Shown here: piece after piece, positions 18,063 to 25,888 of the stretch
Layout: each line of letters starts with the position of its first letter
How positions within the stretch are numbered: position 1 is the stretch's first letter
Assembly (NCBI RefSeq): GCF_901411515.1
Contig: NZ_CABDUX010000001.1
Span: 992,001 to 1,056,000, forward strand
Source of the DNA: Raoultibacter phocaeensis
GTDB lineage: Bacteria; Actinomycetota; Coriobacteriia; Coriobacteriales; Eggerthellaceae
Direction: 5' to 3'
Length of the DNA stretch: 64,000 bases
Made by a program: the position numbers and the translations under genes
The notes under the pieces: model-generated
What the model was told of the DNA's origin: nothing
Seen by the model: only the letters and a program-made list of their open reading frames with translations
Database searches by the model: none

Positions 18063-18128
18063 AATCCTGAAAAACTGTAAAACAGGATTTCAGAAAAGGC
18101 GGAATAACCAGTCTGACTTCATGTCAGA
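18063..18128. promoter_or_regulatory. Two inverted repeats in the divergent region between the oxidoreductase and the Fic-like gene
   Basis: AATCCTG-N13-CAGGATT (18063-18089) and TCTGAC-TTCAT-GTCAGA (18112-18128) lie in the 290-nt gap. The second, with 5-nt spacing, is a plausible operator for a dimeric regulator controlling one or both genes. No regulator gene is adjacent except the Fic-like protein itself, which has a C-terminal winged-helix-like end. Confidence 0.45.
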
Positions 18129-18239
18129 ATTTCTCCAATCTACGTATAATAAGAAAGGGTATATCTCGAAAAGGAATTGCGTCGGTAGGGCTTTTGTTTT
18201 CTGCAAGATGCGTCCTTTTTGGCTGATATGGGGGATGCA

Positions 18240-19484
18240 ATGGGAAAAAACAGTACGTACGAGGTGGATCCTGGCAAAGCCATCGACTTTAGTCCGAAAT
18301 CACTTGAAACGTTCGAGTATCGTCCTTCTCCAAGTTGCTTAGAGAAAGTAGCTTATGCCGAACAGGGGCTTGCGCGTCTTGACGAACGGTTGCGGTTTCA
18401 CGAATACAGCGACATCGTAAGCGGGTACCTGATGGATCTCGACGCGGTAGCTTCAGGGCGTATTTCGGGGGAACGAGTTTCCCTACGTGATCTTTTTTTC
18501 TGGCATTTCTTTTTAACGCTATCGAACGCAAACAAAGAAATCCCCGAATTTATCGAAATCAACCGTCCCGATCTCTCTGCTTCCTATGTTGAGGGTTACA
18601 GAAAGAGCCTTTCTTTCCTTAAGGCTCATAAGGGCGAAATGGATCTCGCCTTCTTGCTTGAGGTATACGAAGGTCTCCTTCCGGCAAGCGACAAGTCGGG
18701 CCTTCGGACGAGCGGGGTGTCCTTCGGCGAGAGTGGACAAAAAGGAATTGATCTGTACGAGCCCGCTCGTCCTGACGAGGTAGCTCTGCTTTTGAAAAAC
18801 CTTTTAGATTTCTGCACCGTCTCTTATTCAACGCCTCTTGTCCAAACGGCTCTTGCACATTTTAGATTCGAAGCGATCTATCCTTTCGAAAACGGATCAG
18901 ATTACATGGGGCGCCTTCTTTCACACGCGGTGATCATGAATCGAGGGCTTGAATCGCATGTTGTCGTTCCCATCGGCATGTACGCTGCAATACATGTTGC
19001 CATGCACTCAAACAATCTTTTTCCCTACAAGGCAAAACGGCAGCAGAGCCAGCATTTTGTGAACCGTGCCGTCGAAGACTTTCTAAACGGTTGCTGCGTC
19101 TGCGCTGACTATGCCGTAAGCATTTCGCTCAAGCTTATCGGTGAGATCCAGAAGATCACGAAAAGATGGGATTCGATGCTTGGCAGGGTGCGTCCGGATT
19201 CTGCACTAAAGATTGTCATGCACGCCATTCTCGCCATGCCGATATTCAACGCAGACTACTTGGTAGCTGCTACGGGAAGATCTTCTACTGCTGTCAATAC
19301 CGCGATTAATCAGCTGATCAGAAGCGGCGTTGCAAGGCAAATCAGTACAGGAAAAAGAAACAGGCTATTCGAAGCTCCGGATATCATAGCCCTATTCGAT
19401 TGGATTGAAACCAGCATGTTTCCAGACGACGCACCTTGTCGCGATGATTTTTCATATCAGAGCGTTTCTTTTCAAAACGGCTGA
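18240..19484 (+). CDS. Fic-domain protein with degenerate active site (pseudo-Fic)
   Basis: 414 residues from ATG 18240 after GGGGG. The fold matches the intact Fic protein at 31083 along its length, including a C-terminal helix-turn-helix (LVAATGRSSTAVNTAINQLIRSGVARQISTGKRNRLFE). The Fic motif HPFxxGNGRxGR is altered to YPFENGSDYMGR: the catalytic His is Tyr214 and the GNGR anion loop is GSDY. The upstream inhibitory-type motif is ASGRISG (71-77), with Ser76 where the intact homologue has Glu88. AMP transfer by the usual mechanism should be impossible. Since the frame is long and undamaged, a non-enzymatic role such as DNA-binding regulator is likelier than decay. Confidence 0.85.
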   Translation: MGKNSTYEVDPGKAIDFSPKSLETFEYRPSPSCLEKVAYAEQGLARLDERLRFHEYSDIVSGYLMDLDAVASGRISGERVSLRDLFFWHFFLTLSNANKEIPEFIEINRPDLSASYVEGYRKSLSFLKAHKGEMDLAFLLEVYEGLLPASDKSGLRTSGVSFGESGQKGIDLYEPARPDEVALLLKNLLDFCTVSYSTPLVQTALAHFRFEAIYPFENGSDYMGRLLSHAVIMNRGLESHVVVPIGMYAAIHVAMHSNNLFPYKAKRQQSQHFVNRAVEDFLNGCCVCADYAVSISLKLIGEIQKITKRWDSMLGRVRPDSALKIVMHAILAMPIFNADYLVAATGRSSTAVNTAINQLIRSGVARQISTGKRNRLFEAPDIIALFDWIETSMFPDDAPCRDDFSYQSVSFQNG

Positions 19485-19544
19485 GATAATCGCATCGTCT
19501 TAGCGTTTTCTGATCAGCCGCTTAGCAGCTCGAAAATACTTTGT

Positions 19545-20672
19545 TCAGTCCCCGTACCCGTTCGGGTTCTTCGACTGCCAGCGCCAGCTGTCTTCGCACA
19601 TGCGGTCGAGGTCGTACAGTGCCGTCCATCCCAGCTCTGCTTCTGCTTTTGCCGACGAAGCGTAGTTTTCGGCTATGTCGCCCGCGCGACGGGGCTTGAT
19701 CTCGTAGGGCAGCGATTTGCCGCACGCCTTCTCGAACGCATGGATCACGTCGAGCACGCTCGTACCCGTGCCGGTTCCCAGGTTGAAAATGCCCACGCCG
19801 TGGCGCGTGCCGTCGCCGTCGGGCTTGCCCTCGATGCTTCCGAGGCCGATGGCCGCGCCGGTTCCCACCTTGCCGCCCATCCATTCGAGCGCTTTCGCAT
19901 GCCCGCGGGCGAGGTCGACCACGTGGATGTAATCGCGCACGCCCGTACCGTCGGGCGTGGGGTAATCGTCGCCGAAGACGCCGATCTTCTCGAGCTTGCC
20001 AGTGGCTACCTGCGCCACGTAAGGGAGCAGGTTGTTCGGAATGCCCTTGGGGTCTTCGCCAATGAGGCCGCTTTCATGCGCGCCGATAGGATTGAAGTAG
20101 CGCAGAAGTACGATGTTCCACTCGTTGTCGCCGATATAGAGATCGGTCAGGATCTGCTCGAGCATGCTTTTCGTCTGGCCGTAGGGATTTGTGGCCTGGT
20201 GCTTCGGGCAGTCTTCGGTGATCGGGATGAACTCGGGATCGCCGTATACGGTGGCGCTTGACGAGAACACGAAGTTTTTGACGCCGTGGTTGCGGGCTAC
20301 TTCGCACAGCACAAGCGTCCCGGCGATATTGTTCCAGTAGTACTCGAGCGGCTTCTGTACGCTTTCGCCTACCGCTTTGAATCCGGCAAAGTGAATGATG
20401 GCCGCGATGTCGTTTTCGGAAAACACCTGTTCAAGCGCTGCGCGATCGAGAATATCCGCCTTGTAGAACGCAACGCGCGCATCGTCGGCACCCGTGATCG
20501 CTTTGATGCGCTCGACCGCCTTTTCGCTCGAATTGCTCAGGTCGTCCACGATAACCACGCTGTACCCCTGGTCGAGCAGCTCGACGCAGGTGTGGCTGCC
20601 GATGAAGCCGGCGCCGCCGGTTACGAGGACGGTAGTGTCTCGAGGGTCTTTCGCCAAGCTCATGTGTGCCAT
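19545..20672 (-). CDS. galE: UDP-glucose 4-epimerase
   Basis: 375 residues from ATG 20672, with GGAAGGA 5 nt upstream. The NAD-binding motif TGGAGFIGSHT is near residue 17. The catalytic Ser/Tyr/Lys set appears in SSSATVYG and YGQTK. NPYGQTKSMLEQIL and VRDYIHVVDLARGH are diagnostic of GalE, which interconverts UDP-glucose and UDP-galactose. An insert with Gly/Asp (EGKPDGDGTRHG) in the sugar domain is slightly longer than usual. The gene is divergent from the phosphoglucomutase at 21221, so both may supply sugar nucleotides for wall polymers such as those handled by the LCP enzyme. Confidence 0.95.
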   Translation of the reverse strand: MAHMSLAKDPRDTTVLVTGGAGFIGSHTCVELLDQGYSVVIVDDLSNSSEKAVERIKAITGADDARVAFYKADILDRAALEQVFSENDIAAIIHFAGFKAVGESVQKPLEYYWNNIAGTLVLCEVARNHGVKNFVFSSSATVYGDPEFIPITEDCPKHQATNPYGQTKSMLEQILTDLYIGDNEWNIVLLRYFNPIGAHESGLIGEDPKGIPNNLLPYVAQVATGKLEKIGVFGDDYPTPDGTGVRDYIHVVDLARGHAKALEWMGGKVGTGAAIGLGSIEGKPDGDGTRHGVGIFNLGTGTGTSVLDVIHAFEKACGKSLPYEIKPRRAGDIAENYASSAKAEAELGWTALYDLDRMCEDSWRWQSKNPNGYGD

Positions 20673-20894
20673 GGTGTTCCTTCCGCACGATCTCATCTGC
20701 GATTTCGAATGGGATCATAGTAGCAGCCTCGCGCTTGCCGTGCCACTTCGACAAAAAACGCCCACGGTGAAGAAATCTGTTCGAAACCATGCGAGGACGC
20801 TCTCATCACGTCCGTATTTCGAGTGCATCAAAGGGCATCCGAGACTCCCGCGATAGGCTCACGGCTCTTTTATTGTATTCGTGCAAGATTATTC

Positions 20895-20923
20895 TTGATA
20901 CAGGATAAATAGCCTTGTATACT
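20895..20923 (+). promoter_or_regulatory. Strong sigma-70-like promoter
   Basis: TTGATA (20895-20900), 17 bp, TATACT (20918-20923). Transcription would start near 20930, about 290 nt before the phosphoglucomutase ATG and within the candidate structured RNA. Confidence 0.65.
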
Positions 20924-20929
20924 GCGTAC

Positions 20930-21115
20930 CAGTAGACCGGTATCCTTCCTTTCTACTCGTCTTGCAGGAACCGCCATCCCCCTGGTGGTTCCACTTCGTC
21001 CAAAAGGAGCCCTTCCTCGGGGTTCCTTTCTTTATTCTCAAGCCCTGTTGCAGCGTCGTGCCCGAGGTTCGGATTGTCGTTGGGTTGACGGCACCGTGAA
21101 AGCTCGGTGCTTTTT
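20930..21115 (+). ncRNA. Candidate structured small RNA or attenuated leader
   Basis: Downstream of a good promoter the sequence folds into two stable hairpins with pyrimidine-rich loops. The first has arms GGAACCGCCA and TGGTGGTTCC (20967-20992, loop TCCCCC). The second has arms AAAGGAGCCC and GGGGTTCCTTT (21003-21029), followed by CTTTATT. A third, GCACCG-N8-CGGTGC plus TTTTT (21091-21115), is a canonical terminator. The transcript would be about 100 or 185 nt and end before the phosphoglucomutase gene. The C-rich loops recall actinobacterial 6C RNA, but I cannot assign a family. No open frame with a ribosome site is seen inside. Confidence 0.5.
21091..21115 (+). terminator. Intrinsic terminator upstream of the phosphoglucomutase gene
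   Basis: GCACCG-TGAAAGCT-CGGTGC followed by TTTTT. It is either the 3' end of the candidate RNA or an attenuator for the gene starting at 21221. A TATAAT box at 21139-21144 just after it could give that gene its own promoter. Confidence 0.75.
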
Positions 21116-21220
21116 GGCCGCGTACGAGATCGGGTAGCTATAATACGTAAGACGATTCAGCTCGCGATGCCCGGAAGAGGACAGCTCGCATCGCATACAA
21201 GCTTATGGTTGGAGGCCTTC

Positions 21221-22636
21221 ATGGCAGAAGCGATACAGTTCGGAACCGACGGCTGGAGAGCCATCATAGGGAAAGATTTTACCGACGAGAACCTCGTGCG
21301 CGTCGCCGATGCAGCGGCAACGGTCTTCAAGCAGGAAGCGCTTGCAGCCGGCTACCCAAGCGAGAAGCCCGGAACCATCATCATCGGCCATGATTGCCGG
21401 CGCGATGCGCACGCGTACGCGCAGCTCGCCGCCGAAGTGGTTGCCTCGCACGGCTTTTGCGTGAAGCTGAGCTCCGATTACTGTCCGACTCCCACGCTGT
21501 GCTGGTCGGTCAGCCAAGACGCCGATGCAGTGGGTGGCATCGTTCTCACGAGCAGCCACAATCCCGCCGAGTACCTCGGCGTGAAGCTTCGCATGGCAGA
21601 CGGTGGCGCTTCTTCGAAAGAATTCACCGATCGCGTGGAAGCGGCGCTTACGGCCGAGCCGACCGAGGCGCGCGGAAGCTATACGGAAGTCGATCTCGTT
21701 TCACCCTATCTCGAAGCGCTCAAGAACCGCGTCGACCAGGACGCTATCAGAAGCGCCGGCTTGCGCGTGGTGGTCGATCCCCTGTACGGCGCAGGGCGGA
21801 AGTACCTCGCCGGCCTGCTTGAGGATCTCGGTGTCGAAGTCGTCGAGATCAACAACGCCGAGGATCCGACGTTCGACGGGCTGCATCCCGAGCCCATCCC
21901 CCCGTGGGTCGACCGCGGCATCGCGAAGGTCACTGAACTCGGCTTCGATGCCTGCTTCATCAACGACGGCGATGCCGATCGCATCGGTGCGGTGGACGAG
22001 AACGGTGTTTTCGTGAACCCGCACCGCATCATCGCGCTTCTGGTTTCCCATCTTGCCGAAGACAAGGGCGAATCGGGCAAGGTCGTTTCCACCATCACCG
22101 CATCGGCCATGCTCGCGCGTCAGTGCAAGCGGCTCGGCCTCGAGCTCGTGAGCACGCCGGTGGGTTTCAAGTGGATCTATGCCGAAATGGAAAAAGGCGG
22201 CGTCATGATAGGCGGCGAAGAATCGGGCGGCATCGGCATACCCTCGCATGTTATGGAGCGCGATGGCTTGCTCATGGCCCTTTTGCTTGCCGAAACCATG
22301 GCACAGCGCGGCATGAGCCTCGGCGCTCTCGTCGACGATATGTTCGAGAAGATCGGCCGCCTCGAGTTCGCGCGTCGCGGGTTGTCGCTTTCCCAGGGGC
22401 AGATGGATGCCTTCCGTACCGACATCATGCCCGTGTACGAAGCTGATGAGATTTGCGGCAAGAAGGTTGTCGGTGTCGATCGACGCGATGGCGTGAAGTT
22501 TTTGCTCGAGGGCGATGCGTGGGTGATGATGCGCCCCTCGGGTACCGAACCGCTTGTGCGCGTATACGCCGAAGCCGCCACGACTGACGAGGTGAACGAA
22601 CTGCTCGATGCCGCCGCGCAGATCGTCGGCGCTTAA
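21221..22636 (+). CDS. Phosphoglucomutase/phosphomannomutase (alpha-D-phosphohexomutase)
   Basis: 471 residues from ATG 21221, 6 nt after GGAGG. The four domains show their signatures: active-site phosphoserine loop TSSHNPAEYLG, metal-binding DGDADR, sugar-binding GEESGG and phosphate-binding RPSGTEPLVR. The enzyme moves phosphate between C1 and C6 of glucose or mannose phosphates. FGTDGWRAIIG at the start matches the shorter bacterial PGM group. With galE upstream in opposite orientation it feeds nucleotide-sugar synthesis. Whether glucose or mannose is preferred is not visible. Confidence 0.92.
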   Translation: MAEAIQFGTDGWRAIIGKDFTDENLVRVADAAATVFKQEALAAGYPSEKPGTIIIGHDCRRDAHAYAQLAAEVVASHGFCVKLSSDYCPTPTLCWSVSQDADAVGGIVLTSSHNPAEYLGVKLRMADGGASSKEFTDRVEAALTAEPTEARGSYTEVDLVSPYLEALKNRVDQDAIRSAGLRVVVDPLYGAGRKYLAGLLEDLGVEVVEINNAEDPTFDGLHPEPIPPWVDRGIAKVTELGFDACFINDGDADRIGAVDENGVFVNPHRIIALLVSHLAEDKGESGKVVSTITASAMLARQCKRLGLELVSTPVGFKWIYAEMEKGGVMIGGEESGGIGIPSHVMERDGLLMALLLAETMAQRGMSLGALVDDMFEKIGRLEFARRGLSLSQGQMDAFRTDIMPVYEADEICGKKVVGVDRRDGVKFLLEGDAWVMMRPSGTEPLVRVYAEAATTDEVNELLDAAAQIVGA

Positions 22637-22652
22637 CCGAGGTCGATGCCTA

Positions 22653-22688
22653 GAAGCGCACCGGTCCAGCTCGGGATCGGTGCGCTTC
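22653..22688 (+). terminator. Stem-loop after the phosphoglucomutase gene
   Basis: GAAGCGCACCG (22653-22663) pairs perfectly with CGGTGCGCTTC (22678-22688). No T run follows, so it may act as a weak or bidirectional terminator. Confidence 0.5.
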
Positions 22689-22792
22689 AAGCATGTTCGT
22701 CCGCTTGAGGTTGCCTTGCAGAAACAAAGCTCCCGAAAGAGCGCTTCGCGTGGGCGTTTTGGTGCTCGATCGCCAAGTAGGTGCAAAAAATT

Positions 22793-23929
22793 GGCTGTGT
22801 TAGACCACTGTTGACAAGAACACTTGTACCAAAAAGGCTCTCCAACTATACTGAAAGTTATCAGACGACCAGTAAGGAGAAGAGCCTATGCTTGAGATTC
22901 TACACCAACTTTTGCCCCAGCTAACCCGCGCTGAGAAAATCGAGATGCTCGCCCACCTAAAAGAAGCCATTGCCGAAGAGCTGATCGTTAGCTCTGAAGG
23001 CAACGGACCTTCCGTTTGTCCGCACTGCGGCTGTGCGCGCTTCACCAAGAAGGGCCATGGCCGCTCAAGAGAACAACGATGGCTTTGCGGCGGCTGTGCG
23101 CGGACCTTTTCCGGTGCGACCAAAGGACTGCTGGCAAACTCGAAGCTCAGCGGAGGGGCGTGGATGAGCTTTGCCGCATGCATGGTGGATGCATTGAGTC
23201 TTCGGGAGTCTGCCAAGCGTTGCAATACCTGCCTTTCCACCGCCTGGTTCATGCGCCACCGCCTTTGTGAGGTGATGGCGAAAAGACTCATGCCTTTTCG
23301 TGTCGGGAAAGGGTCAACCTGCCAGATCGATGAAACCATAGTCAATGAGAATCTCTCGGGGAACTGGACCAGATCAGGGTCTGTTTCGCTACCGAGAAAA
23401 CCCCATAAGCGGGGGAACGCCATACATGTTTCGGGGTCGTCCAGGGAAAGGATCAGCATCTTAACCGGCATCAGTGACCGGGGAGACTGCTTCTGCGAGG
23501 TGTGCTGTCGGGGCAAATCGAGCATCGAAGATATCGAGGCGCTCCTAAAGGGCAAGGTCGAAAAAGGGGCCATCGTATCAAGTGACTGGGATGCAGCTTA
23601 CCCCAAAGCCTTGGCATCGATCGGTGCGGGGCATAGGCGTTATTGCACATCATCGGGTAAGGGGTATAAGATCAACATGGTCAATGCTCTCCATTCACGC
23701 TTGAGGGATTTCCTATTCCCGTTCAAAGGTGTTTCCACAAGGCGCCTTAAACATTACCTTGACTGGTTTTGCTACGTTGAGCAATTCAGGAAAAGCGATG
23801 CTGACCGTCGTGAGGTGCTGTACTCAAATGCCATAAGCGGAACATACGAGACGACCAGAAGGAACTATCCTTCAACTCCGTTTCCCTTCGGAGAGTACTG
23901 GAATATGTCAACAGTGGTCTAACACAGCC
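22793..23929 (+). mobile_element. Complete IS1595-family insertion sequence (1137 bp)
   Basis: Perfect 24-bp terminal inverted repeats start GGCTGTGTTAGA (22793-22816) and end in the complement (23906-23929). They are flanked by an exact 8-bp direct repeat, AAAAAATT (22785-22792 and 23930-23937), the target duplication size of this family. The transposase stop codon lies within the right repeat. The perfect ends and duplication indicate recent insertion. Confidence 0.95.
22888..23922 (+). CDS. IS1595-family transposase
   Basis: 344 residues from ATG 22888, 8 nt after AAGGAG. An N-terminal zinc ribbon (CPHCGC...CGGC) precedes the ISXO2-like catalytic domain. Its acidic residues appear in CQIDETIV and SSDWDAAY, and the late motif is in NMVNALHSRLRDFLFPFKGVSTRRLKHYLDWF. 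The enzyme cuts and joins the IS ends. The frame is intact and fills the element, so it may be functional. Confidence 0.93.
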   Translation: MLEILHQLLPQLTRAEKIEMLAHLKEAIAEELIVSSEGNGPSVCPHCGCARFTKKGHGRSREQRWLCGGCARTFSGATKGLLANSKLSGGAWMSFAACMVDALSLRESAKRCNTCLSTAWFMRHRLCEVMAKRLMPFRVGKGSTCQIDETIVNENLSGNWTRSGSVSLPRKPHKRGNAIHVSGSSRERISILTGISDRGDCFCEVCCRGKSSIEDIEALLKGKVEKGAIVSSDWDAAYPKALASIGAGHRRYCTSSGKGYKINMVNALHSRLRDFLFPFKGVSTRRLKHYLDWFCYVEQFRKSDADRREVLYSNAISGTYETTRRNYPSTPFPFGEYWNMSTVV

Positions 23930-24090
23930 AAAAAATTACGGTTTGGTAAATCGCAAAGACCCCGTTCCGCGTTTTTGGTCGATGGCGTTGGGCTTTTTCC
24001 CAGGTCGGAGAAGTCGATCCAAGCCTTGCACTTTATATGTGCCTCATAGACCACAATGCGCGTTTACTAAACCGTAATTTTTTGCACCTA

Positions 24091-24338
24091 TATGGGTTTT
24101 CCACACCAAGAGCATCTGTCGCTCGTATCCGGATGCCAAACAAATTTCGCAGGGTGCGAAAGACGTAAAGCGCGGAAGGCGTGAAGTGGGCATGCCCCAC
24201 CTGGCATGCGGTAGCTTGTCGCCCGCATGCAAGCGCTTGACAAGCCGTACGGGGATGAGAGAGGCGGTTTCGTACCGCTTTCCATCGTGCAAAGTTTCCC
24301 GATGAGCCCCATTGAAGCCAAAAGGAGATGCAAGTCCG
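24091..24338. other. Intergenic, no gene recognised
   Basis: The minus-strand open frame crossing here has no ribosome site and its peptide looks like chance coding. No terminator or repeat beyond the MITE arm was found. Confidence 0.4.
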
Positions 24339-24938
24339 TTATGAGTCGAGCTTGGGCAGGCGTTTGAGCAGGCCCCAGGCCCGCTGCTTTTCTTCAGGCG
24401 TTTCGAGCATGGCGGCGAAATCCGCAAACGCAACCACGTCGCGTCCGAGCAATCTGCTCTTGTCGGGTGTGGCGATGGGCGTTCGATACGCTCGCGAGCA
24501 GGCATCTGCCGCCCCCGCATCGGTGATGACCAGCGCAAGCGGATCGAGGCCCTCTACAACCGAGAATACATCGGCATCGGAAAGCAACCCGCACGCCGCA
24601 TCCGCCTCGGCATGAAGTGCGCGCGCCGCACCCGCATCCGAAAGGGGTCCGCACGCCGCCCCCGCATCGGTTTCACCCCGTGCCCCGTCGCGCATTTCGG
24701 TGCCCTTGCGTGCATTCGCATCCGAATCGCGATCGCCCTTGCTATTCGAATCGCCTCCAAGTACGAGAAACGTGCACGCGGCGCTTCCGTATCCGAGCGC
24801 TTTTGCGGAGTTTGCCAAGGCGGTTCTCGCTGCATCGGGCAGGGGTGCGCTGCTCACCACGAGCACAGGGCATTCGTACGCTCCCTGAAGGCGGGCGCCG
24901 AAGCGCTCCCATGTTTCGGCAAGCGAAACCTCGTACAT
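24339..24938 (-). CDS. Hypothetical protein with an internal Ala/Asp-rich duplication
   Basis: 199 residues if ATG 24938 (MYEVSLAETWERFGARL) is the start; no clear ribosome site precedes it, so the start is uncertain. Residues about 21-60 look like a Rossmann-type beta-alpha unit (CPVLVVSSAPLPDAARTALANSAKALGYGSAACTFLVLGG). The end returns to alpha/beta (LDPLALVITDAGAADACSRAY). Between them lies a charged, Ala-rich insert containing AACGPLSDAG and AACGLLSDAD, a short duplication. Family not recognised. It is divergent from the small gene before nikR. Confidence 0.6.
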   Translation of the reverse strand: MYEVSLAETWERFGARLQGAYECPVLVVSSAPLPDAARTALANSAKALGYGSAACTFLVLGGDSNSKGDRDSDANARKGTEMRDGARGETDAGAACGPLSDAGAARALHAEADAACGLLSDADVFSVVEGLDPLALVITDAGAADACSRAYRTPIATPDKSRLLGRDVVAFADFAAMLETPEEKQRAWGLLKRLPKLDS

Positions 24939-25080
24939 GTTACTATTTGCGGAATTTTTCACACCGCTCCTTGAAGTTCTCGAACTTTCGCCGTATAAAG
25001 AACCATAATAGCAAGAAAGAACGGATGTCGGAACAAGATGCGATCCACCCGTCATCCGTCCAAACAGAAGGGACAGCGCC

Positions 25081-25335
25081 ATGTGCACCAACGGAGTCAA
25101 CGTTTCCCAATTCAAGATGATGCTCGAGCAGATGGACGACCAGGTGGCGCTCAACCGCCGCTGGACCCACAAGCTCTACCATACCGCTTCCGATGCCGAG
25201 TACGCCAAAACCGCCGAGACGCTCAAGGAGATCCAGGGGCTGCTCGACGAGGCACGCGCTCTGCTCACCGATGCGCAAGACGCGCTCGACAAGGATGCGA
25301 GCAGCGCGAGCGGCGTGACCGTCAACCTGGTGTAG
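25081..25335 (+). CDS. Small helical protein co-transcribed with nikR
   Basis: 84 residues from ATG 25081; GAAGGGACA lies about 6-14 nt upstream. The peptide is mostly amphipathic helix (YAKTAETLKEIQGLLDEARALLTDAQDALDK) after a short head with one cysteine. No membrane segment and no metal-site cluster is seen. Its stop is 3 nt before the nikR ATG, so the two are translated together. Family not recognised; a role linked to nickel control is inferred only from position. Confidence 0.65.
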   Translation: MCTNGVNVSQFKMMLEQMDDQVALNRRWTHKLYHTASDAEYAKTAETLKEIQGLLDEARALLTDAQDALDKDASSASGVTVNLV

Positions 25336-25338
25336 CCC

Positions 25339-25761
25339 ATGAGCAACGACCTCATGCGGTTCTCGGTTGCGATGCCCGAGGATCTGCTCGTGCGCTTCGA
25401 CCACCTCGTCGCGCGCCGCGGCTTGGCGAAGAACCGCAGCGAAGTGGTGCGCGATCTCGTGCGCGATGCGCTCGTGGAAGATGAATGCGCCACCCCCGGC
25501 GTCGAGGTGGTGGGCACGCTCACCATCGTGTTCAACCACCACGCGAGCGACCTGCAGGACAAGCTCCACGCGATCCAGCACGAATTTTTCGACATGATCA
25601 TCTGCTCGACGCATGTGCATCTCGACCAGCATAACTGCCTCGAGGTCATCGTGCTGCGGGGAGAGACGGGCGTGGTGCAGGATGTGGCGAACATGATCCT
25701 CGGCACGAAAGGCGTGAAGAACGGCCGTCTCGTGGTAACGACGACGGGCCAGTTTATCTGA
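25339..25761 (+). CDS. nikR: Nickel-responsive transcriptional regulator
   Basis: 140 residues. A ribbon-helix-helix domain (about 1-50: RFSVAMPEDLLVRFDHLV, NRSEVVRDLVRDAL) precedes an ACT-like nickel domain. The four nickel ligands of NikR are present: His81, His92, His94 and Cys100 in QHEFF...THVHLDQHNC. NikR tetramers repress nickel uptake genes when nickel is plentiful. No nik transporter is in the window. HypE downstream gives a link to NiFe hydrogenase. Confidence 0.93.
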   Translation: MSNDLMRFSVAMPEDLLVRFDHLVARRGLAKNRSEVVRDLVRDALVEDECATPGVEVVGTLTIVFNHHASDLQDKLHAIQHEFFDMIICSTHVHLDQHNCLEVIVLRGETGVVQDVANMILGTKGVKNGRLVVTTTGQFI

Positions 25762-25780
25762 CGAAGCCCGCCTGCGATGC

Positions 25781-25830
25781 CCCGGCGGGTGCGGCGGCGC
25801 GGACGGTTTGCACCCGGCGGGTGCGGCGGC
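25781..25830. repeat. 18-bp direct repeat between nikR and hypE
   Basis: CCCGGCGGGTGCGGCGGC at 25781-25798 and 25813-25830, a 32-bp period, in a very GC-rich gap of about 127 nt. It contains the palindromic core CCCGGCGGG-like sequence. It may be a regulatory or purely slipped-strand repeat. Confidence 0.55.
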
Positions 25831-25888
25831 CGCCGACGGTTCGCGCGAGCGTCGGCGGGCGAGCGGCATGAAGAGAAGGAACGGGTAC

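Larger units (their letters stand above)
22778..24090. repeat. MITE-like inverted-repeat element split by the IS1595 insertion
   Basis: The sequence left of the IS (22778-22792) joined to that right of the duplicated target (23938-23950) gives a 28-bp arm. That arm is the reverse complement of 24063-24090 at 27 of 28 positions. Without the IS the unit would be about 168 bp and has no gene. Both ends read TA next to GGTGC/GCACC, as expected for a TA-target (IS630/Tc1-type) MITE; that assignment is inference. Confidence 0.75.

Noticed and set aside
18240-19484. Pseudogene call for the degenerate Fic protein
   Set aside because: The frame is full length with no stop or shift and all other domains are intact; active-site change alone is not decay.
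20930-21115. Candidate RNA as tmRNA, SRP RNA or RNase P RNA
   Set aside because: It is too short for tmRNA or RNase P and lacks the SRP domain IV tetraloop motifs; left as unassigned.
24044-24538. Open frame on the minus strand overlapping the MITE arm
   Set aside because: No ribosome site, Arg/Pro-rich chance composition, and it crosses the inverted repeat; it looks like a shadow frame.
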